From assembly GCF_024979295.1 (NCBI RefSeq), contig NZ_JANLCJ010000004.1, positions 186,001-250,000 on the forward strand: 64,000 nucleotides of DNA, read 5' to 3'. Below are positions 8,395 to 17,231 of this stretch, piece by piece. This stretch comes from Herbiconiux daphne. Its GTDB lineage: Bacteria; Actinomycetota; Actinomycetes; Actinomycetales; Microbacteriaceae. Numbering within the stretch: position 1 is the stretch's first letter; every line of letters starts with the position of its first letter. Both the position numbers and the translations under genes were made by a program. Below the pieces are notes generated by a model, which worked only from the letters and a program-made list of their open reading frames with translations, was not told the origin of the DNA and ran no database searches.

Positions 8395-9816
8395 CTACAG
8401 CCCAGGCCGCCCGTAGGTCTCGAGCAGCCGCAGCCAGACCTCGCTGATCGTCGGATACGACGGCACCGCATGCCACAGCCGGTCGAGGGTGACCTCGCCG
8501 ACGATCGCGATGGTGGCCGAGTGCAGCAGCTCCGCGACATCCTGACCCACGAAGGTCGCCCCGACGATGACCTTGCGGCTCTCGTCGATGACGAACGCGG
8601 CCCGACCCGAGTAGCCGTCGGCGTGGAGCTTGGCGCCGGCGACCCAGCCGAGGTCGTATTCGACGACGCGAACGTCGAAACCGCCGGCGCGGGCGGTCGC
8701 CTCGGTGAGGCCCACCCGGGCCACCTCGGGGTCGGTGAAGATCACGTGGGGCACCGCGGCGGCATCGGCGGTGGCCACGTGCTCACCCCAGGGCTCATCG
8801 TGCACGACGGCGCCGGTGAGTCGGGCGGCGATGACCTCGCCGGCCGCCCGCGCCTGGTACTTGCCCTGATGCGTGAGCAGCGCGCGCCCGTTGACGTCTC
8901 CGACCGCGTAGAGCCAGTCGGTGCCCGATACGAGCAGGGTGTCGTCGACCGGCAGCCACTCGCCAGGCGTCAGCCCGACGGTCTCGACGCCCAGGTCGAG
9001 GGTGTTGGGCTGGCGCCCGGTGGTGACGAGGATCTCGTCCGAGGTGACCACCGTGCCATCGCTGAGAACGGCCGACACCACGCCGGCCCCGTCGCGGTCG
9101 ACGCGGGTGAGGTTCACTCCCAGACGCACGTCGACGCCGATCTGCCGCAGCGAGGCCGCCACGAGTTCACCGGCGAACGGCTCCTCCTTCTCGAGCAGCG
9201 CTCCTCGTGCCACGAGGGTGACCTCGGATCCGAGCGACGCCCACGCCGTGGCGAGCTCGGTGCCCGCGACACCGCCGCCCACGACGAGCAGGCGTGGCGG
9301 AACGCTCGCCGCACTGGTGGCGTCGCGGGTGTTCCACGGCTCGGCGTCTGCGAGCCCGGGAACATCGGGCAGCACCGGAATCGAACCGGTGGCCACGGCG
9401 ATGGCGCGCGCGGTGTAGCGGCGACCGTCGATCTCGATCGAGCCGACGCCGGTGAGCCGGGCGTGCCCGCGCAGCAGATCGATGCCCGCCGAGTCGAGCC
9501 AGGCGACCTGGCCGTCGTCTTTCCAGTCGCTCGCGAACGCGTTCCGGCGCTGGAGCACCGCCTGCGCAGACAGCGAGCCCGCCGTCGACGGCCCGCCGGT
9601 CACGCGCTCGAGCGCGCGGAGGGCCTGCCCGCTCCGCAGCAGTGCCTTGGAAGGCATGCAGGCCCAGTACGAGCATTCGCCGCCGACGAGCTCCGCCTCG
9701 ACGATCGCGACCCGGATGCCGCGTTTCACCGCGTAGTCGGCTACGTTCTCGCCCACGGGGCCGGCACCGATGACGATGAGGTCGTAGTCGTGGGTGGCGG
9801 GGATCTGGTCGGTCAT
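8395..9816 (-). CDS. Pyridine nucleotide-disulfide oxidoreductase (lipoamide dehydrogenase/mercuric reductase-like)
   Basis: 473 residues. FAD motif GAGPVG (17-22), redox-active disulfide GGECSYWACMPSKAL with C48 and C53, an NAD(P) motif VVGGGVAGTELATAW in the middle and a FAD-phosphate motif YAVGDVNG before the dimerisation domain. The C-terminal HxHPT/E signature of lipoamide dehydrogenase is changed to HAVPSYPTISE: Tyr stands where the base-forming His would be, so it is unlikely to be a true LPD and may reduce another disulfide or quinone. The ATG at 9816 overlaps the stop of the DUF308 gene (ATGA). The pair sits behind the TetR operator at 10395-10416. Confidence 0.87.
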   Translation of the reverse strand: MTDQIPATHDYDLIVIGAGPVGENVADYAVKRGIRVAIVEAELVGGECSYWACMPSKALLRSGQALRALERVTGGPSTAGSLSAQAVLQRRNAFASDWKDDGQVAWLDSAGIDLLRGHARLTGVGSIEIDGRRYTARAIAVATGSIPVLPDVPGLADAEPWNTRDATSAASVPPRLLVVGGGVAGTELATAWASLGSEVTLVARGALLEKEEPFAGELVAASLRQIGVDVRLGVNLTRVDRDGAGVVSAVLSDGTVVTSDEILVTTGRQPNTLDLGVETVGLTPGEWLPVDDTLLVSGTDWLYAVGDVNGRALLTHQGKYQARAAGEVIAARLTGAVVHDEPWGEHVATADAAAVPHVIFTDPEVARVGLTEATARAGGFDVRVVEYDLGWVAGAKLHADGYSGRAAFVIDESRKVIVGATFVGQDVAELLHSATIAIVGEVTLDRLWHAVPSYPTISEVWLRLLETYGRPGL

Positions 9817-10373
9817 GATGCGCGCACCGCCCGCGACATCCGGATGGCCGAGACGAGGAACAGAACGCCGCCCAGCGTGGCGTAGCCGGCGATCGACGTC
9901 ACGCTGTCGGCTCCCCCGAGACCTTGCGCGAGGAAGGCGAAACCGACGAGCACCGAGAGCCCGCCGCTGAACATGAGGGGCCACTGCCCGCCTAGGCGGC
10001 GCCGGCTGAGGCCCGTGGCCAGCTGCGAGGCGCCGGCGAGAACGGCCCAGACACCCCAGACGGCGAGCACCGCACCGGGCGAGACCACGGATGCCACGCC
10101 GAGGGCGATGGCCGCCAGGATGCTCACCACGATGTTCACGACCTCGCTGATGCGGGAGCGGCCGGAGGTGCCCGCGGCACGGAGCTCGACGACCACGGAG
10201 CCTGCGTCGACGAGGGGGTACACGATCAGCAGCACAGTCAGGAGCGGGGCGGAGTGCGGCGCGACGAGGGCCACGAGAAGGGCCCAGACGATCGCGAAGC
10301 CGAAGCGGGAGAAGTAGAGCGGCCGGAGGGTTCTCGCGAGGAGAGGGGCCGGCGGGGAATCGAGGGTGGTCAT
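9813..10373 (-). CDS. DUF308/HdeD-like membrane protein
   Basis: 186 residues with about six hydrophobic segments arranged as paired helices, for example FGFAIVWALLVALVAPHS and VVNIVVSILAAIALGVASVV, with short charged loops. This fits the DUF308 (HdeD-like) family of small integral membrane proteins, whose function is poorly known. It is the first gene of a two-gene operon with the disulfide reductase. It starts 21 bases from a strong palindrome, so it is the prime target of the divergent TetR regulator. The pairing suggests a response to a toxic or redox-active compound (inference). Confidence 0.75.
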   Translation of the reverse strand: MTTLDSPPAPLLARTLRPLYFSRFGFAIVWALLVALVAPHSAPLLTVLLIVYPLVDAGSVVVELRAAGTSGRSRISEVVNIVVSILAAIALGVASVVSPGAVLAVWGVWAVLAGASQLATGLSRRRLGGQWPLMFSGGLSVLVGFAFLAQGLGGADSVTSIAGYATLGGVLFLVSAIRMSRAVRAS

Positions 10374-10394
10374 GGAAATCTCATCTCTGCGTTA

Positions 10395-10416
10395 GTAGAC
10401 GAACTAGTACGTCTAC
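10395..10416. promoter_or_regulatory. Palindromic operator between the DUF308 operon and the tetR gene
   Basis: GTAGACG (10395-10401) and CGTCTAC (10410-10416) form a perfect 7-bp inverted repeat. The 8-base centre holds ACTAGT (10403-10408), itself a palindrome, so 20 of 22 positions are symmetric. On the plus strand it runs into a -10-like TACAAT (10414-10419). It lies 21 bases from the minus-strand start at 10373 and 64 bases before the TetR start, the classical layout for TetR repression of both directions. Confidence 0.8.
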
Positions 10417-10480
10417 AATGGAGACTCTAGAGTGAGAGTTCTTGCGACGCAAGTCGTCGCGATGCGGAGAGGAGAGAGCA

Positions 10481-11095
10481 GTGAGCGAGACCCAGGCGGC
10501 GGCCCGGCCCGTCGAGCCGACCGGCCGCGGGCACGAGGGCGTCGCGCGCAACCGCATCCTCGACGCGGCGAGCGAGCTCATCTACTCCAACGGCATCCGG
10601 GGCACCAGCGCCGACCGCATCATCGAAGCGGCCGGCATCACGAAGGTCACGTTCTACCGGCACTTCCGCACCAAGACCGATCTGGTCGTCGCCTATCTGG
10701 AGCGGCAGGCCGCGATGGAGAGAGCGGCCTTCGAGTCGGCTCGCGCCGATGTCGAGGCTGCGCAGGCGCTCGAGAACATCGCCGGCTTCATCGGCATCGC
10801 CAGCTGCATGCCGGGATTCCGCGGCTGCGCGTTCATCAACGCGGCGGCCGAGACGCCGGATGCCGACGACCCGGTGCGCCTCGTCGTCGACACGCACCGG
10901 CGCTGGACCCGCGACCTCTTCGCCGGCATCGCCGAAGAGGCGGGCGTCGCCGACCCCGAGAAGACGGCTCGCCAGCTCATGATGCTGCGCGACGGCGCGA
11001 TGGTCGGCGGATACCTGGGCGAGCCCGACGAGATCAGCGAGACCCTGCAGGGCGCCTTCCTCGCGGCCCTCGCGAGCCCGTCACGCACCTCGTAG
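10481..11095 (+). CDS. TetR-family transcriptional regulator
   Basis: 204 residues from GTG at 10481, which has GGAGAGGAGAG just upstream; a TTG start 13 codons earlier is possible but has no ribosome site. The N-terminal HTH reads RILDAASELIYSNGIRGTSA, then TKVTFYRHFRTKTDLVVAYL, typical TetR helices 1-4. The C-terminal part resembles the TetR_C ligand-binding half of the AcrR/RutR type. It is divergent from the DUF308/disulfide-reductase operon and most likely represses it and itself through the 10395-10416 palindrome (inference). The ligand is unknown. Confidence 0.92.
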   Translation: MSETQAAARPVEPTGRGHEGVARNRILDAASELIYSNGIRGTSADRIIEAAGITKVTFYRHFRTKTDLVVAYLERQAAMERAAFESARADVEAAQALENIAGFIGIASCMPGFRGCAFINAAAETPDADDPVRLVVDTHRRWTRDLFAGIAEEAGVADPEKTARQLMMLRDGAMVGGYLGEPDEISETLQGAFLAALASPSRTS

Positions 11096-11125
11096 CGGCC
11101 GCGCGAAGGGGGTATCCTCGCTCGC

Positions 11126-11416
11126 ATGTGCAGGAACATCCGTGTGCTCCACAATTTCGAACCGCCCACCACCGACGACGAGGTGCGCGAGGCCGCGCTG
11201 CAGTTCGTGCGCAAAGTCAGCGGCTCCACCCACCCCTCCCGGGCCAACACCCCCGCGTTCGAGCAGGCGATCGACGAGATCGCGGTCGCGACCCGACGCC
11301 TGCTCGACGGGCTCGTGACGAACGCACCGCCGAAGAGCCGCGAGGTCGAGGCCATCAAGGGCCGTCAGCGACACGAGGCGCGCATGGAGCGCGAGGTGCG
11401 CATCCGCACCGCCTGA
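11126..11416 (+). CDS. DUF2277 family protein
   Basis: 96 residues starting MCRNIRVLHNFEPPTTDDEV, which is the hallmark opening of the DUF2277 family of small soluble actinobacterial proteins. A conserved ALQFVRKVSG segment and a basic C-terminal KGRQRHEARME helix follow. Its biochemical role is not known; the early Cys-Arg-Asn and the lack of a signal peptide point to a cytoplasmic protein. It follows the tetR gene by 30 bases and may be read with it. Confidence 0.85.
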   Translation: MCRNIRVLHNFEPPTTDDEVREAALQFVRKVSGSTHPSRANTPAFEQAIDEIAVATRRLLDGLVTNAPPKSREVEAIKGRQRHEARMEREVRIRTA

Positions 11417-11466
11417 GCTGCATCGGCCCAAAGGGCTACGGCAAGGGCTGAGGATACGATCGCTCC

Positions 11467-11856
11467 ATGAGATGGAACCTGGAGGTCGTGCCGGTCAGCG
11501 TCACCGATCTGGATGCGGCGAAGAAGTTGTATGAGGAACAAGTCGGCTTTCACGTCGACCTCGACATCGACCTGAGCCAAGAGGTTCGTATCGTTCAGCT
11601 CACCCCGCCGGGGTCGGCGAGCAGCATACAACTCCGGCAAGGAGCCACTCGGGTCGACGGGCTTCAACTCACTGTCGACGACATCGATGTCGCCCGGAAA
11701 CAGTTGGTCGATCAGGCTGTCGACGTGAGCACCGTCCAGCATTTCGAAGGCGGAGAGCGGCGCGAGGGGCGCGGCGGCGAGTGGAACTCGTTCCTGTTCT
11801 TCTCCGACCCCGATGGGAACGCGTGGGTCGTGCAGGAGCGCCCCGCGGAGCGATAG
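11467..11856 (+). CDS. VOC-family (glyoxalase/bleomycin resistance/dioxygenase superfamily) protein
   Basis: 129 residues, a single glyoxalase-fold unit with two beta-alpha-beta-beta-beta modules. The first module is MRWNLEVVPVSVTDLDAAKK, then a strand EVRIVQLTPPGSASSIQL. The second carries the typical terminal FSDPDGNAWVVQERP. Members bind divalent metal and act as isomerases, lyases or binding proteins; the specific reaction is not readable. It converges on the MFS exporter gene with a 2-base gap. Confidence 0.85.
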   Translation: MRWNLEVVPVSVTDLDAAKKLYEEQVGFHVDLDIDLSQEVRIVQLTPPGSASSIQLRQGATRVDGLQLTVDDIDVARKQLVDQAVDVSTVQHFEGGERREGRGGEWNSFLFFSDPDGNAWVVQERPAER

Positions 11857-11858
11857 CC

Positions 11859-13304
11859 TCACAGCCGTCGTCGTCGCGTCCGAACGTCGGCGATGCCGAT
11901 CGCGAGCGCCACGGCCACGAAGGCTGCCGCCGCCAGCATGCCGATCAGGTACGAGTGCTGGTAGACGGCCCGGTCGGCAGTGACGACGGCGCCCGACTCG
12001 CGGTACACGGTCGAGTAGAAGAATGCGAGCGCGACGGCCGTGCCGATCGACCCCCCGATACGCTGCCCCAGCTGACCCACCGAGCCGGCCAGTCCGGCTT
12101 GCTCGGTCGGCACCGCCGCAAGGGTCAGCGTCTGGTTCGGCGACATCACGAGTCCTCCCCCGGCCCCGGTCACGGCCATGGCGCCCACCAGCACCCACGG
12201 GGTGACAGGGGCGGGGGTCAGGAAGACGCCGAGCACCAGCAAGGTCGCGCCGAGCAGCACGATCGTCAGCCCGACGACCACGAGTGGCCGCCCGATCCGG
12301 TTCACGACCCGTGACCCGAGCCAGGCGGCGACGGCATTCATCAGTGCGAAGCTGATGCTCACCATGCCCGCGAACACGGGCGCCAGTCCGGTGCCCTGCT
12401 GCAGGTAGAGCGAGGTCAGGAGAAGCAGGCACGGATTGGCCGCGAAGTAGGCGGTGCCGAGCGCGATGCCGTTGCGATACGACGGGGTGCGCAGCAGTCC
12501 GGGCGGCAGGATCGGGCGCCGCCCCGCCGCGGCATAGCGCCGCTCCCACCGTGCGAGCGCGAGCACGGCCGCGCCGGAGACGAGGAGCACCCACCACCGC
12601 GCGGGATCGTCGTCGGGCGAGCCGGTGGTGAACAGGAACGGCCACATCAGCCCGAGCACGGCCACGCCCAGCAGGGACAGGCCGACGGGATCCATGTCCA
12701 GGGCGGCGGGCGCGCCGCGTGGCAGCCGGGGCAGTGCCCAGACGGCGAGCGCGAGGATGGTGAGCCCCAGCGGCACGTTCATGAAGAAGATGCCGCGCCA
12801 ACCGTCCTGAGGGCCGCCGATGACGATGGCCAGCCCGCCGAGCGTCGGACCGATCGCCATGGCGATTCCCACCGTGACCCCGAACGCGCCGAACGCCTTC
12901 GCACGCTCAGGCCCGCGGAAGATCGTCTGCAACAGCCCGAGCACCTGGGGTGACTGGATGCCGGCTCCGACGCCTTGTGCGAACCGTGCGACCAGCAGGG
13001 CCTCCGAGGTCGGCGCGAGCGCGCAGAGCAGGCTCATGGCGGTGAAGATCGACAGTCCGACGATGAACAGCAAGCGCCGCGAGCGCTGATCACCCAGCCG
13101 GCCGGCGGGAACGAGCGCGAGGCCGAAGGCGAGCACGTACCCCGAGATGATCAGCTGCAGCTCGGTGGAGCTCGCGCCGAGTGCCGCTTCGATCGACGGC
13201 AGGGCGACATTGGCCTTGGTGACGTCGAGCACGGTCAGCGCGGTCACCGCCAGGCACACGATCAGCGCGCGCCTGCGCTGCGGCGACGAGAACTCGGGCG
13301 CCAC
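11859..13304 (-). CDS. MFS transporter, DHA2 (EmrB/QacA-like) drug exporter type
   Basis: 481 residues with about 14 membrane segments. LDVTKANVALPSIEAALG in helix 1 corresponds to the family motif D1 (LDxTVVNVALP), PAGRLGDQRSRR is motif A, and GIAMAIGPTLGGL is motif C of proton antiporters. It should export a hydrophobic or aromatic compound using the proton gradient. The GTG start at 13304 follows GAGGGGG closely and begins 17 bases after the enoyl-reductase-like gene ends, so the two form an operon. Confidence 0.88.
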   Translation of the reverse strand: MAPEFSSPQRRRALIVCLAVTALTVLDVTKANVALPSIEAALGASSTELQLIISGYVLAFGLALVPAGRLGDQRSRRLLFIVGLSIFTAMSLLCALAPTSEALLVARFAQGVGAGIQSPQVLGLLQTIFRGPERAKAFGAFGVTVGIAMAIGPTLGGLAIVIGGPQDGWRGIFFMNVPLGLTILALAVWALPRLPRGAPAALDMDPVGLSLLGVAVLGLMWPFLFTTGSPDDDPARWWVLLVSGAAVLALARWERRYAAAGRRPILPPGLLRTPSYRNGIALGTAYFAANPCLLLLTSLYLQQGTGLAPVFAGMVSISFALMNAVAAWLGSRVVNRIGRPLVVVGLTIVLLGATLLVLGVFLTPAPVTPWVLVGAMAVTGAGGGLVMSPNQTLTLAAVPTEQAGLAGSVGQLGQRIGGSIGTAVALAFFYSTVYRESGAVVTADRAVYQHSYLIGMLAAAAFVAVALAIGIADVRTRRRRL

Positions 13305-13321
13305 CGCCCCCTCGCGGTTCG

Positions 13322-14443
13322 TCAGTCCAGCACCGCGAAGGTCATGAACGCCCGTTCCGCCAGACGATTCACCAGGTCACCCTCGAGCGCAGCGCCCGGC
13401 GTCCAAACGCCCGGGGCCACGTCCTGCCGCTCCAAGAGACCCAGGGCGGTCTCCACGACCATTCGTGAGGTCGTCAGGAAGCCCGGGTCCTTCGACGACG
13501 CGACCACAGCGCGCAGTTCACGCCCGTCAGGGTGCGACCCGATGAACACGGTCTCGAAACTGCCGTCGTTCATCGCCGCCGTCGAGGGTCCCTCGCCGGG
13601 CGCGAGCGGCGCCCCGGGTGGGGGCGTGAAGGCGCTCTCACCCACCAGCATCTCGTCGTAGACGAGATCGGCGCCGTAGCGATGCCCGAGCAGCAGGTTG
13701 GACCGGTGCACGTTCTGCACATCGGTCGGCGCCAAGAAGAACGGGCGCACCGCACCCACATCGGGTTCAGACCCGGCCTCCGAGCCAGACGGCTGCGGCG
13801 GCCCCACGAAGCCGGGGGTCAGAGCGAACGGATCGGCGAGAAGCGCCGCGATCGCCGGATCGTCGGCGGCCGCCTCGGCCGTCGCCCGTCCGGAGGCCAT
13901 CGAGCCCCCGCCGGGACCGCCCACGAAAGTGGTCAGACGGCCCCGCACGCGCGGGAGTGGTTCACCGAAACGCTCGATCGCCGCCCGCTGCACCGTCCAG
14001 ACGCCCAGCTCCGAGGGGATCGAGTCGAAACCGCAGCTGAACAGGATGCGCGCTCCGCTCTGCCGCGCAGCCGCCGAGTGCTCGTCGATCATCGCGCGCA
14101 TCCAATGCGGTTCGCCACAGAGATCGACGTAGTCGGTTCCCGCGGCTGCGCAGGCCGCCACCACCGGGCTGCCGTAGAGCTGATAGGGGCCCACGGTCGT
14201 CAGCACGAGCCGAGCGGATGCCGCCATCGCATCGATCGACGCCGGGTCGGCGGTGTCGGCCACCAGGAGCGCAGCACCGTCCGCGCCGATCTCGTGACGC
14301 AGGTTCTCCAGTTTCTCGATCGAGCGGCCTGCCATCGCCCAGCGGAGCCCGCCCAGCTCGGCCGAACGTTCCACCAGGTATTCGCACACCAGGCGTCCCG
14401 TGAAGCCTGTTGCGCCGTAGACGACGATGTCGTGGGTGTGCAC
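13322..14443 (-). CDS. Saccharopine dehydrogenase-like/trans-acting enoyl reductase family protein
   Basis: 373 residues. The N-terminal Rossmann motif VVYGATGFTGRLVCEYLVER is followed by GLRWAMAGRS, then TVGPYQLYGSPVVAACAAAG and DYVDLCGEP, as in the mycobacterial trans-acting enoyl reductases and saccharopine-reductase-like proteins. It should bind NAD(P) and reduce an enoyl or imine group; the substrate is unknown. I chose GTG at 14443 because GGAGGGGAG lies nine bases upstream; an ATG at 14479 would add 12 residues. It is the first gene of the operon with the MFS exporter and diverges from the 604-residue monooxygenase. Confidence 0.8.
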   Translation of the reverse strand: MHTHDIVVYGATGFTGRLVCEYLVERSAELGGLRWAMAGRSIEKLENLRHEIGADGAALLVADTADPASIDAMAASARLVLTTVGPYQLYGSPVVAACAAAGTDYVDLCGEPHWMRAMIDEHSAAARQSGARILFSCGFDSIPSELGVWTVQRAAIERFGEPLPRVRGRLTTFVGGPGGGSMASGRATAEAAADDPAIAALLADPFALTPGFVGPPQPSGSEAGSEPDVGAVRPFFLAPTDVQNVHRSNLLLGHRYGADLVYDEMLVGESAFTPPPGAPLAPGEGPSTAAMNDGSFETVFIGSHPDGRELRAVVASSKDPGFLTTSRMVVETALGLLERQDVAPGVWTPGAALEGDLVNRLAERAFMTFAVLD

Positions 14444-14466
14444 GGGCCTGCTCCCCTCCGGTTGTG

Positions 14467-14481
14467 AATAGTATGACATTA
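14467..14481. promoter_or_regulatory. GT-N3-AC element in a divergent promoter
   Basis: AATAGTATGACATTA contains GTATGAC (14471-14477), which resembles the TNGT-N3-ACNA core bound by many GntR/FadR-type regulators. It lies in the 162-base gap between the enoyl-reductase-like gene and the divergent Baeyer-Villiger monooxygenase gene. TATGAC could equally be part of a -10 element. No other feature is seen in the gap. Confidence 0.3.
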
Positions 14482-14605
14482 GCCGCGAATGGTGGGTGGA
14501 GGGCGAAAGTCCGCTGGCCGAACGCCATCCCGGCGCCCGGTGGAACGCCGCCGCCCGGGCCGGTAGGTTCGAGCCGCAGCCCATCCTGAACGAGAGCCTG
14601 AATCA

Positions 14606-16420
14606 ATGACCGATTCGAACGTGAGGGCGGTCGAGGTCGCAGACTTCGACCCTCTGGAACTCAAGCGGAAGTACGCCCAGGAACGCGCGAAGCGCATCCG
14701 CGACGACGGGATCGCGCAGTACCGCCAGCTGACCGGCCCCTTCGCGGAACTCGCCGACGACCCCTACGTCGAGCCCGGGTTCGAGCGGGAGCCCCTGCAG
14801 GACGAGGTCGACGTCGTGGTGGTCGGAGGCGGATTCGGGGGGCTCCTGAGCGCCGCAGAGCTCCGGCGTGCGGGCGTCGAGAAGATCAGGATCATCGAGC
14901 GCGGTGGCGACATCGGCGGCACCTGGTACTGGAACCGTTATCCCGGAGCGGCCTGCGACATCGAGAGCTACATCTACCTGCCGATGCTCGAGGAGGTGGG
15001 CGGCATGCCGAAGAACAAGTACGCCCGGGCCCCCGAGATCTGGGAGCACACCAAGAAGATCGCCCGCACGTTCGATCTCTACCGCGATGCCCTGTTCCAG
15101 ACGAAGATCACGGATGCGCGCTGGAACGACGAGACCGAGAAGCGGACCATCCGCACCAGCCGCGACGACGTCATCACCGCGCGCTACCTGGTGACGTCGA
15201 CCGGGCCGCTGGCGCATCCGAAGCTCCCCCGCATCCCGGGCATCGAGAGCTACGAGGGTCACATGTTCCACACCAGCCGCTGGGATTACGGCTACACGGG
15301 TGGCGACAACGAGGGCGGTCTCACCGGCCTCGCCGACAAACGGGTGGCGATCATCGGCACCGGGGCCACCGCCATCCAGTGCGTGCCGCACCTCGGGGCC
15401 GGCGCGAAGGAGCTGTTCGTGGTGCAGCGCACGCCCTCCTCGGTGCACGTGCGGGCCGACCGTCCCACGGATGCCGACTGGTTCCGCAATCAGCCGAAGG
15501 GGTGGCAGCGCGAGCGGATGGCGAACTTCACGACGGTGTTCCACGGAGGCCGGGTAGAAGAGGACCTCGTGCACGACGCGTGGACGGAATCGTTCTTCGA
15601 CGCCACCGACATCGCCGCTCAGGGCATCGTGTCGCCGTTCCAGATGTCGAACTTCCTCAAGATGGAGGACGTGCGGGCCCGGGTCGACTCGATCGTCGAC
15701 GACCCGGCCACCGCCGAGTCCCTGAAGCCCTGGTACAACTTCTTCTGCAAGCGCCCGTGCTTCCACGACCAGTACCTTGCCACGTTCAATCGCGCCAACG
15801 TCCATCTGGTGGACACCGACGGCCAGGGCGTCGAACGAATCGACGAAACGGGCCTCTGGGTGAACGGCGAGCATTACGAGGTCGACTGCATCATCTTCTC
15901 GACCGGCTTCGAGGTGGGAACAGGCTTCGCGGCGAAGAACGGCTTCGCGGTGCGCGGCCGCGGCGGGGTGACGCTCGACGAGCACTGGGCCGACGGTTTC
16001 CGCTCGTTGCACGGCATCCATGTCAACGGTTTCCCGAATTACTTCTATGTCGGCGGGCTCGAGCAGGCCGGCCGCACGGCGAACTTCGCGCACATGATCT
16101 CGGAGCAGGCCGCCTACCTCGGCTACGTGTTCGAGGCCGGCTCGGGCGGCGCCACGCGCACCATCGAGGTGACGGCCGAGGCGGAGCAGGCGTGGGTGAC
16201 CGAGATCGTCGAACTGGTCACCAAGAACAGCGCCGCAGCCCAGAACCAGGCCTTCCAACAGGAGTGCACCCCGGGCTACTACAACAACGAAGGCGCCCCG
16301 TCGCGCATCGCCATCCAGAACGGCGCCTACGGCGGCGGCCCGATGGCCTACGTCGAGGTGCTGAACTCCTGGCGCGAGGAGGGCGGCCTGGCGGGGCTGT
16401 CGATCACCGAAGCGCCCTGA
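14606..16420 (+). CDS. Flavin-containing Baeyer-Villiger monooxygenase, long N-terminal form
   Basis: 604 residues. A 65-residue N-terminal extension (FDPLELKRKYAQERAKRIRD) precedes the FAD motif GGGFGG (74-79). Then come GGTWYWNRYPGAACDIES, the Baeyer-Villiger fingerprint YEGHMFHTSRWD (FxGxxxHxxxW pattern, Tyr for Phe and Asp for Pro) and the NADPH motif IIGTGATAIQ. The extension and fingerprint fit type I enzymes acting on larger cyclic, aromatic or steroid-like ketones. It would insert oxygen beside a carbonyl to give an ester or lactone. It is transcribed alone and converges on the IclR gene with a 1-base gap; hydrolase and alcohol dehydrogenases lie nearby. Confidence 0.9.
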   Translation: MTDSNVRAVEVADFDPLELKRKYAQERAKRIRDDGIAQYRQLTGPFAELADDPYVEPGFEREPLQDEVDVVVVGGGFGGLLSAAELRRAGVEKIRIIERGGDIGGTWYWNRYPGAACDIESYIYLPMLEEVGGMPKNKYARAPEIWEHTKKIARTFDLYRDALFQTKITDARWNDETEKRTIRTSRDDVITARYLVTSTGPLAHPKLPRIPGIESYEGHMFHTSRWDYGYTGGDNEGGLTGLADKRVAIIGTGATAIQCVPHLGAGAKELFVVQRTPSSVHVRADRPTDADWFRNQPKGWQRERMANFTTVFHGGRVEEDLVHDAWTESFFDATDIAAQGIVSPFQMSNFLKMEDVRARVDSIVDDPATAESLKPWYNFFCKRPCFHDQYLATFNRANVHLVDTDGQGVERIDETGLWVNGEHYEVDCIIFSTGFEVGTGFAAKNGFAVRGRGGVTLDEHWADGFRSLHGIHVNGFPNYFYVGGLEQAGRTANFAHMISEQAAYLGYVFEAGSGGATRTIEVTAEAEQAWVTEIVELVTKNSAAAQNQAFQQECTPGYYNNEGAPSRIAIQNGAYGGGPMAYVEVLNSWREEGGLAGLSITEAP

Positions 16421-16421
16421 C

Positions 16422-17222
16422 TCAGAGGATGGCGCCGCTCATCCGGGCGGCCGTCTCCAGCAGTCTCGCTCGCAGTTCGGGCAGGCGTTCCGCGGGCAGC
16501 CGGCTCTCGACGGCCGAGATCGAGAGCGCCATGTAGGGGGCCGAGGTTCCGGAGAGGATCGGTGCGGCCAGTCCGGCCACACCCGGCCGCACCACGTTCG
16601 CGCCGAAGAACCAGCCGTCGCGCTGCACCTCGGCCACCTTCTCTCGCAGCACCTCGCGGAGCCCATCCGGATCCGCCGCCGCGGTCGAGTCGGCAGCGGC
16701 GTTGAGGTGCAGCTGCGCGAGGGCGCGCTCGCGCTCGGCCTCTGCGAGGTGGGCGAGCAGCACGATCCCGCTGTAGGTGTTGGTGTAGGCCCGCACGTCG
16801 CCGACCGCGATGTAGTGAGCACGGATGGGGTACTGCCCCTCCTCGCGCATGAGATAGTGCACCCCGTCGACGTGCCGGATCGACACATAGACGGTGTCAC
16901 CGGTCGCGGCGGCGAGCTCCACCGCGAGGGAGCGCAGGAGGATGGGGTCCTGGATGGGATTGGGCGCCGCGAGACCGAGGGTGAACAGTGCCGGCCCGAT
17001 GGCGTGCAGCTTGTCGGAATGGCGTTCGACGTAGTCGATCGCCAGCAGGTCCTGCAGCATCCGGTGCACGCTGGGGCGGGCGATGCCGGTGACGCGGGCG
17101 ATGTCCACCAAGCGCATGCCGTCCACGCCCTCGCGCGCGATGGCGGCGAGGATGGCCGAGGCGCGGCGGATGACCTGCACCGTCTCGGCGTCGCCGGTGG
17201 TCACGGGGCTGCTGCGCGGCAC
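16422..17222 (-). CDS. IclR-family transcriptional regulator
   Basis: 266 residues. The N-terminal winged HTH reads VIRRASAILAAIAREGVDG and ARVTGIARPSVHRMLQDLLA. The C-terminal IclR effector domain has VSIRHVDGVHYLMRE and RPGVAGLAAPI. IclR proteins respond to small acids and control aromatic or fatty-acid catabolism. The GTG start at 17222 follows the stop of the 490-residue monooxygenase by nine bases, so it is probably the last gene of the alcohol dehydrogenase-hydrolase-monooxygenase operon and its likely autoregulated controller (inference). Confidence 0.92.
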   Translation of the reverse strand: MPRSSPVTTGDAETVQVIRRASAILAAIAREGVDGMRLVDIARVTGIARPSVHRMLQDLLAIDYVERHSDKLHAIGPALFTLGLAAPNPIQDPILLRSLAVELAAATGDTVYVSIRHVDGVHYLMREEGQYPIRAHYIAVGDVRAYTNTYSGIVLLAHLAEAERERALAQLHLNAAADSTAAADPDGLREVLREKVAEVQRDGWFFGANVVRPGVAGLAAPILSGTSAPYMALSISAVESRLPAERLPELRARLLETAARMSGAIL

Positions 17223-17231
17223 GCGACGATC

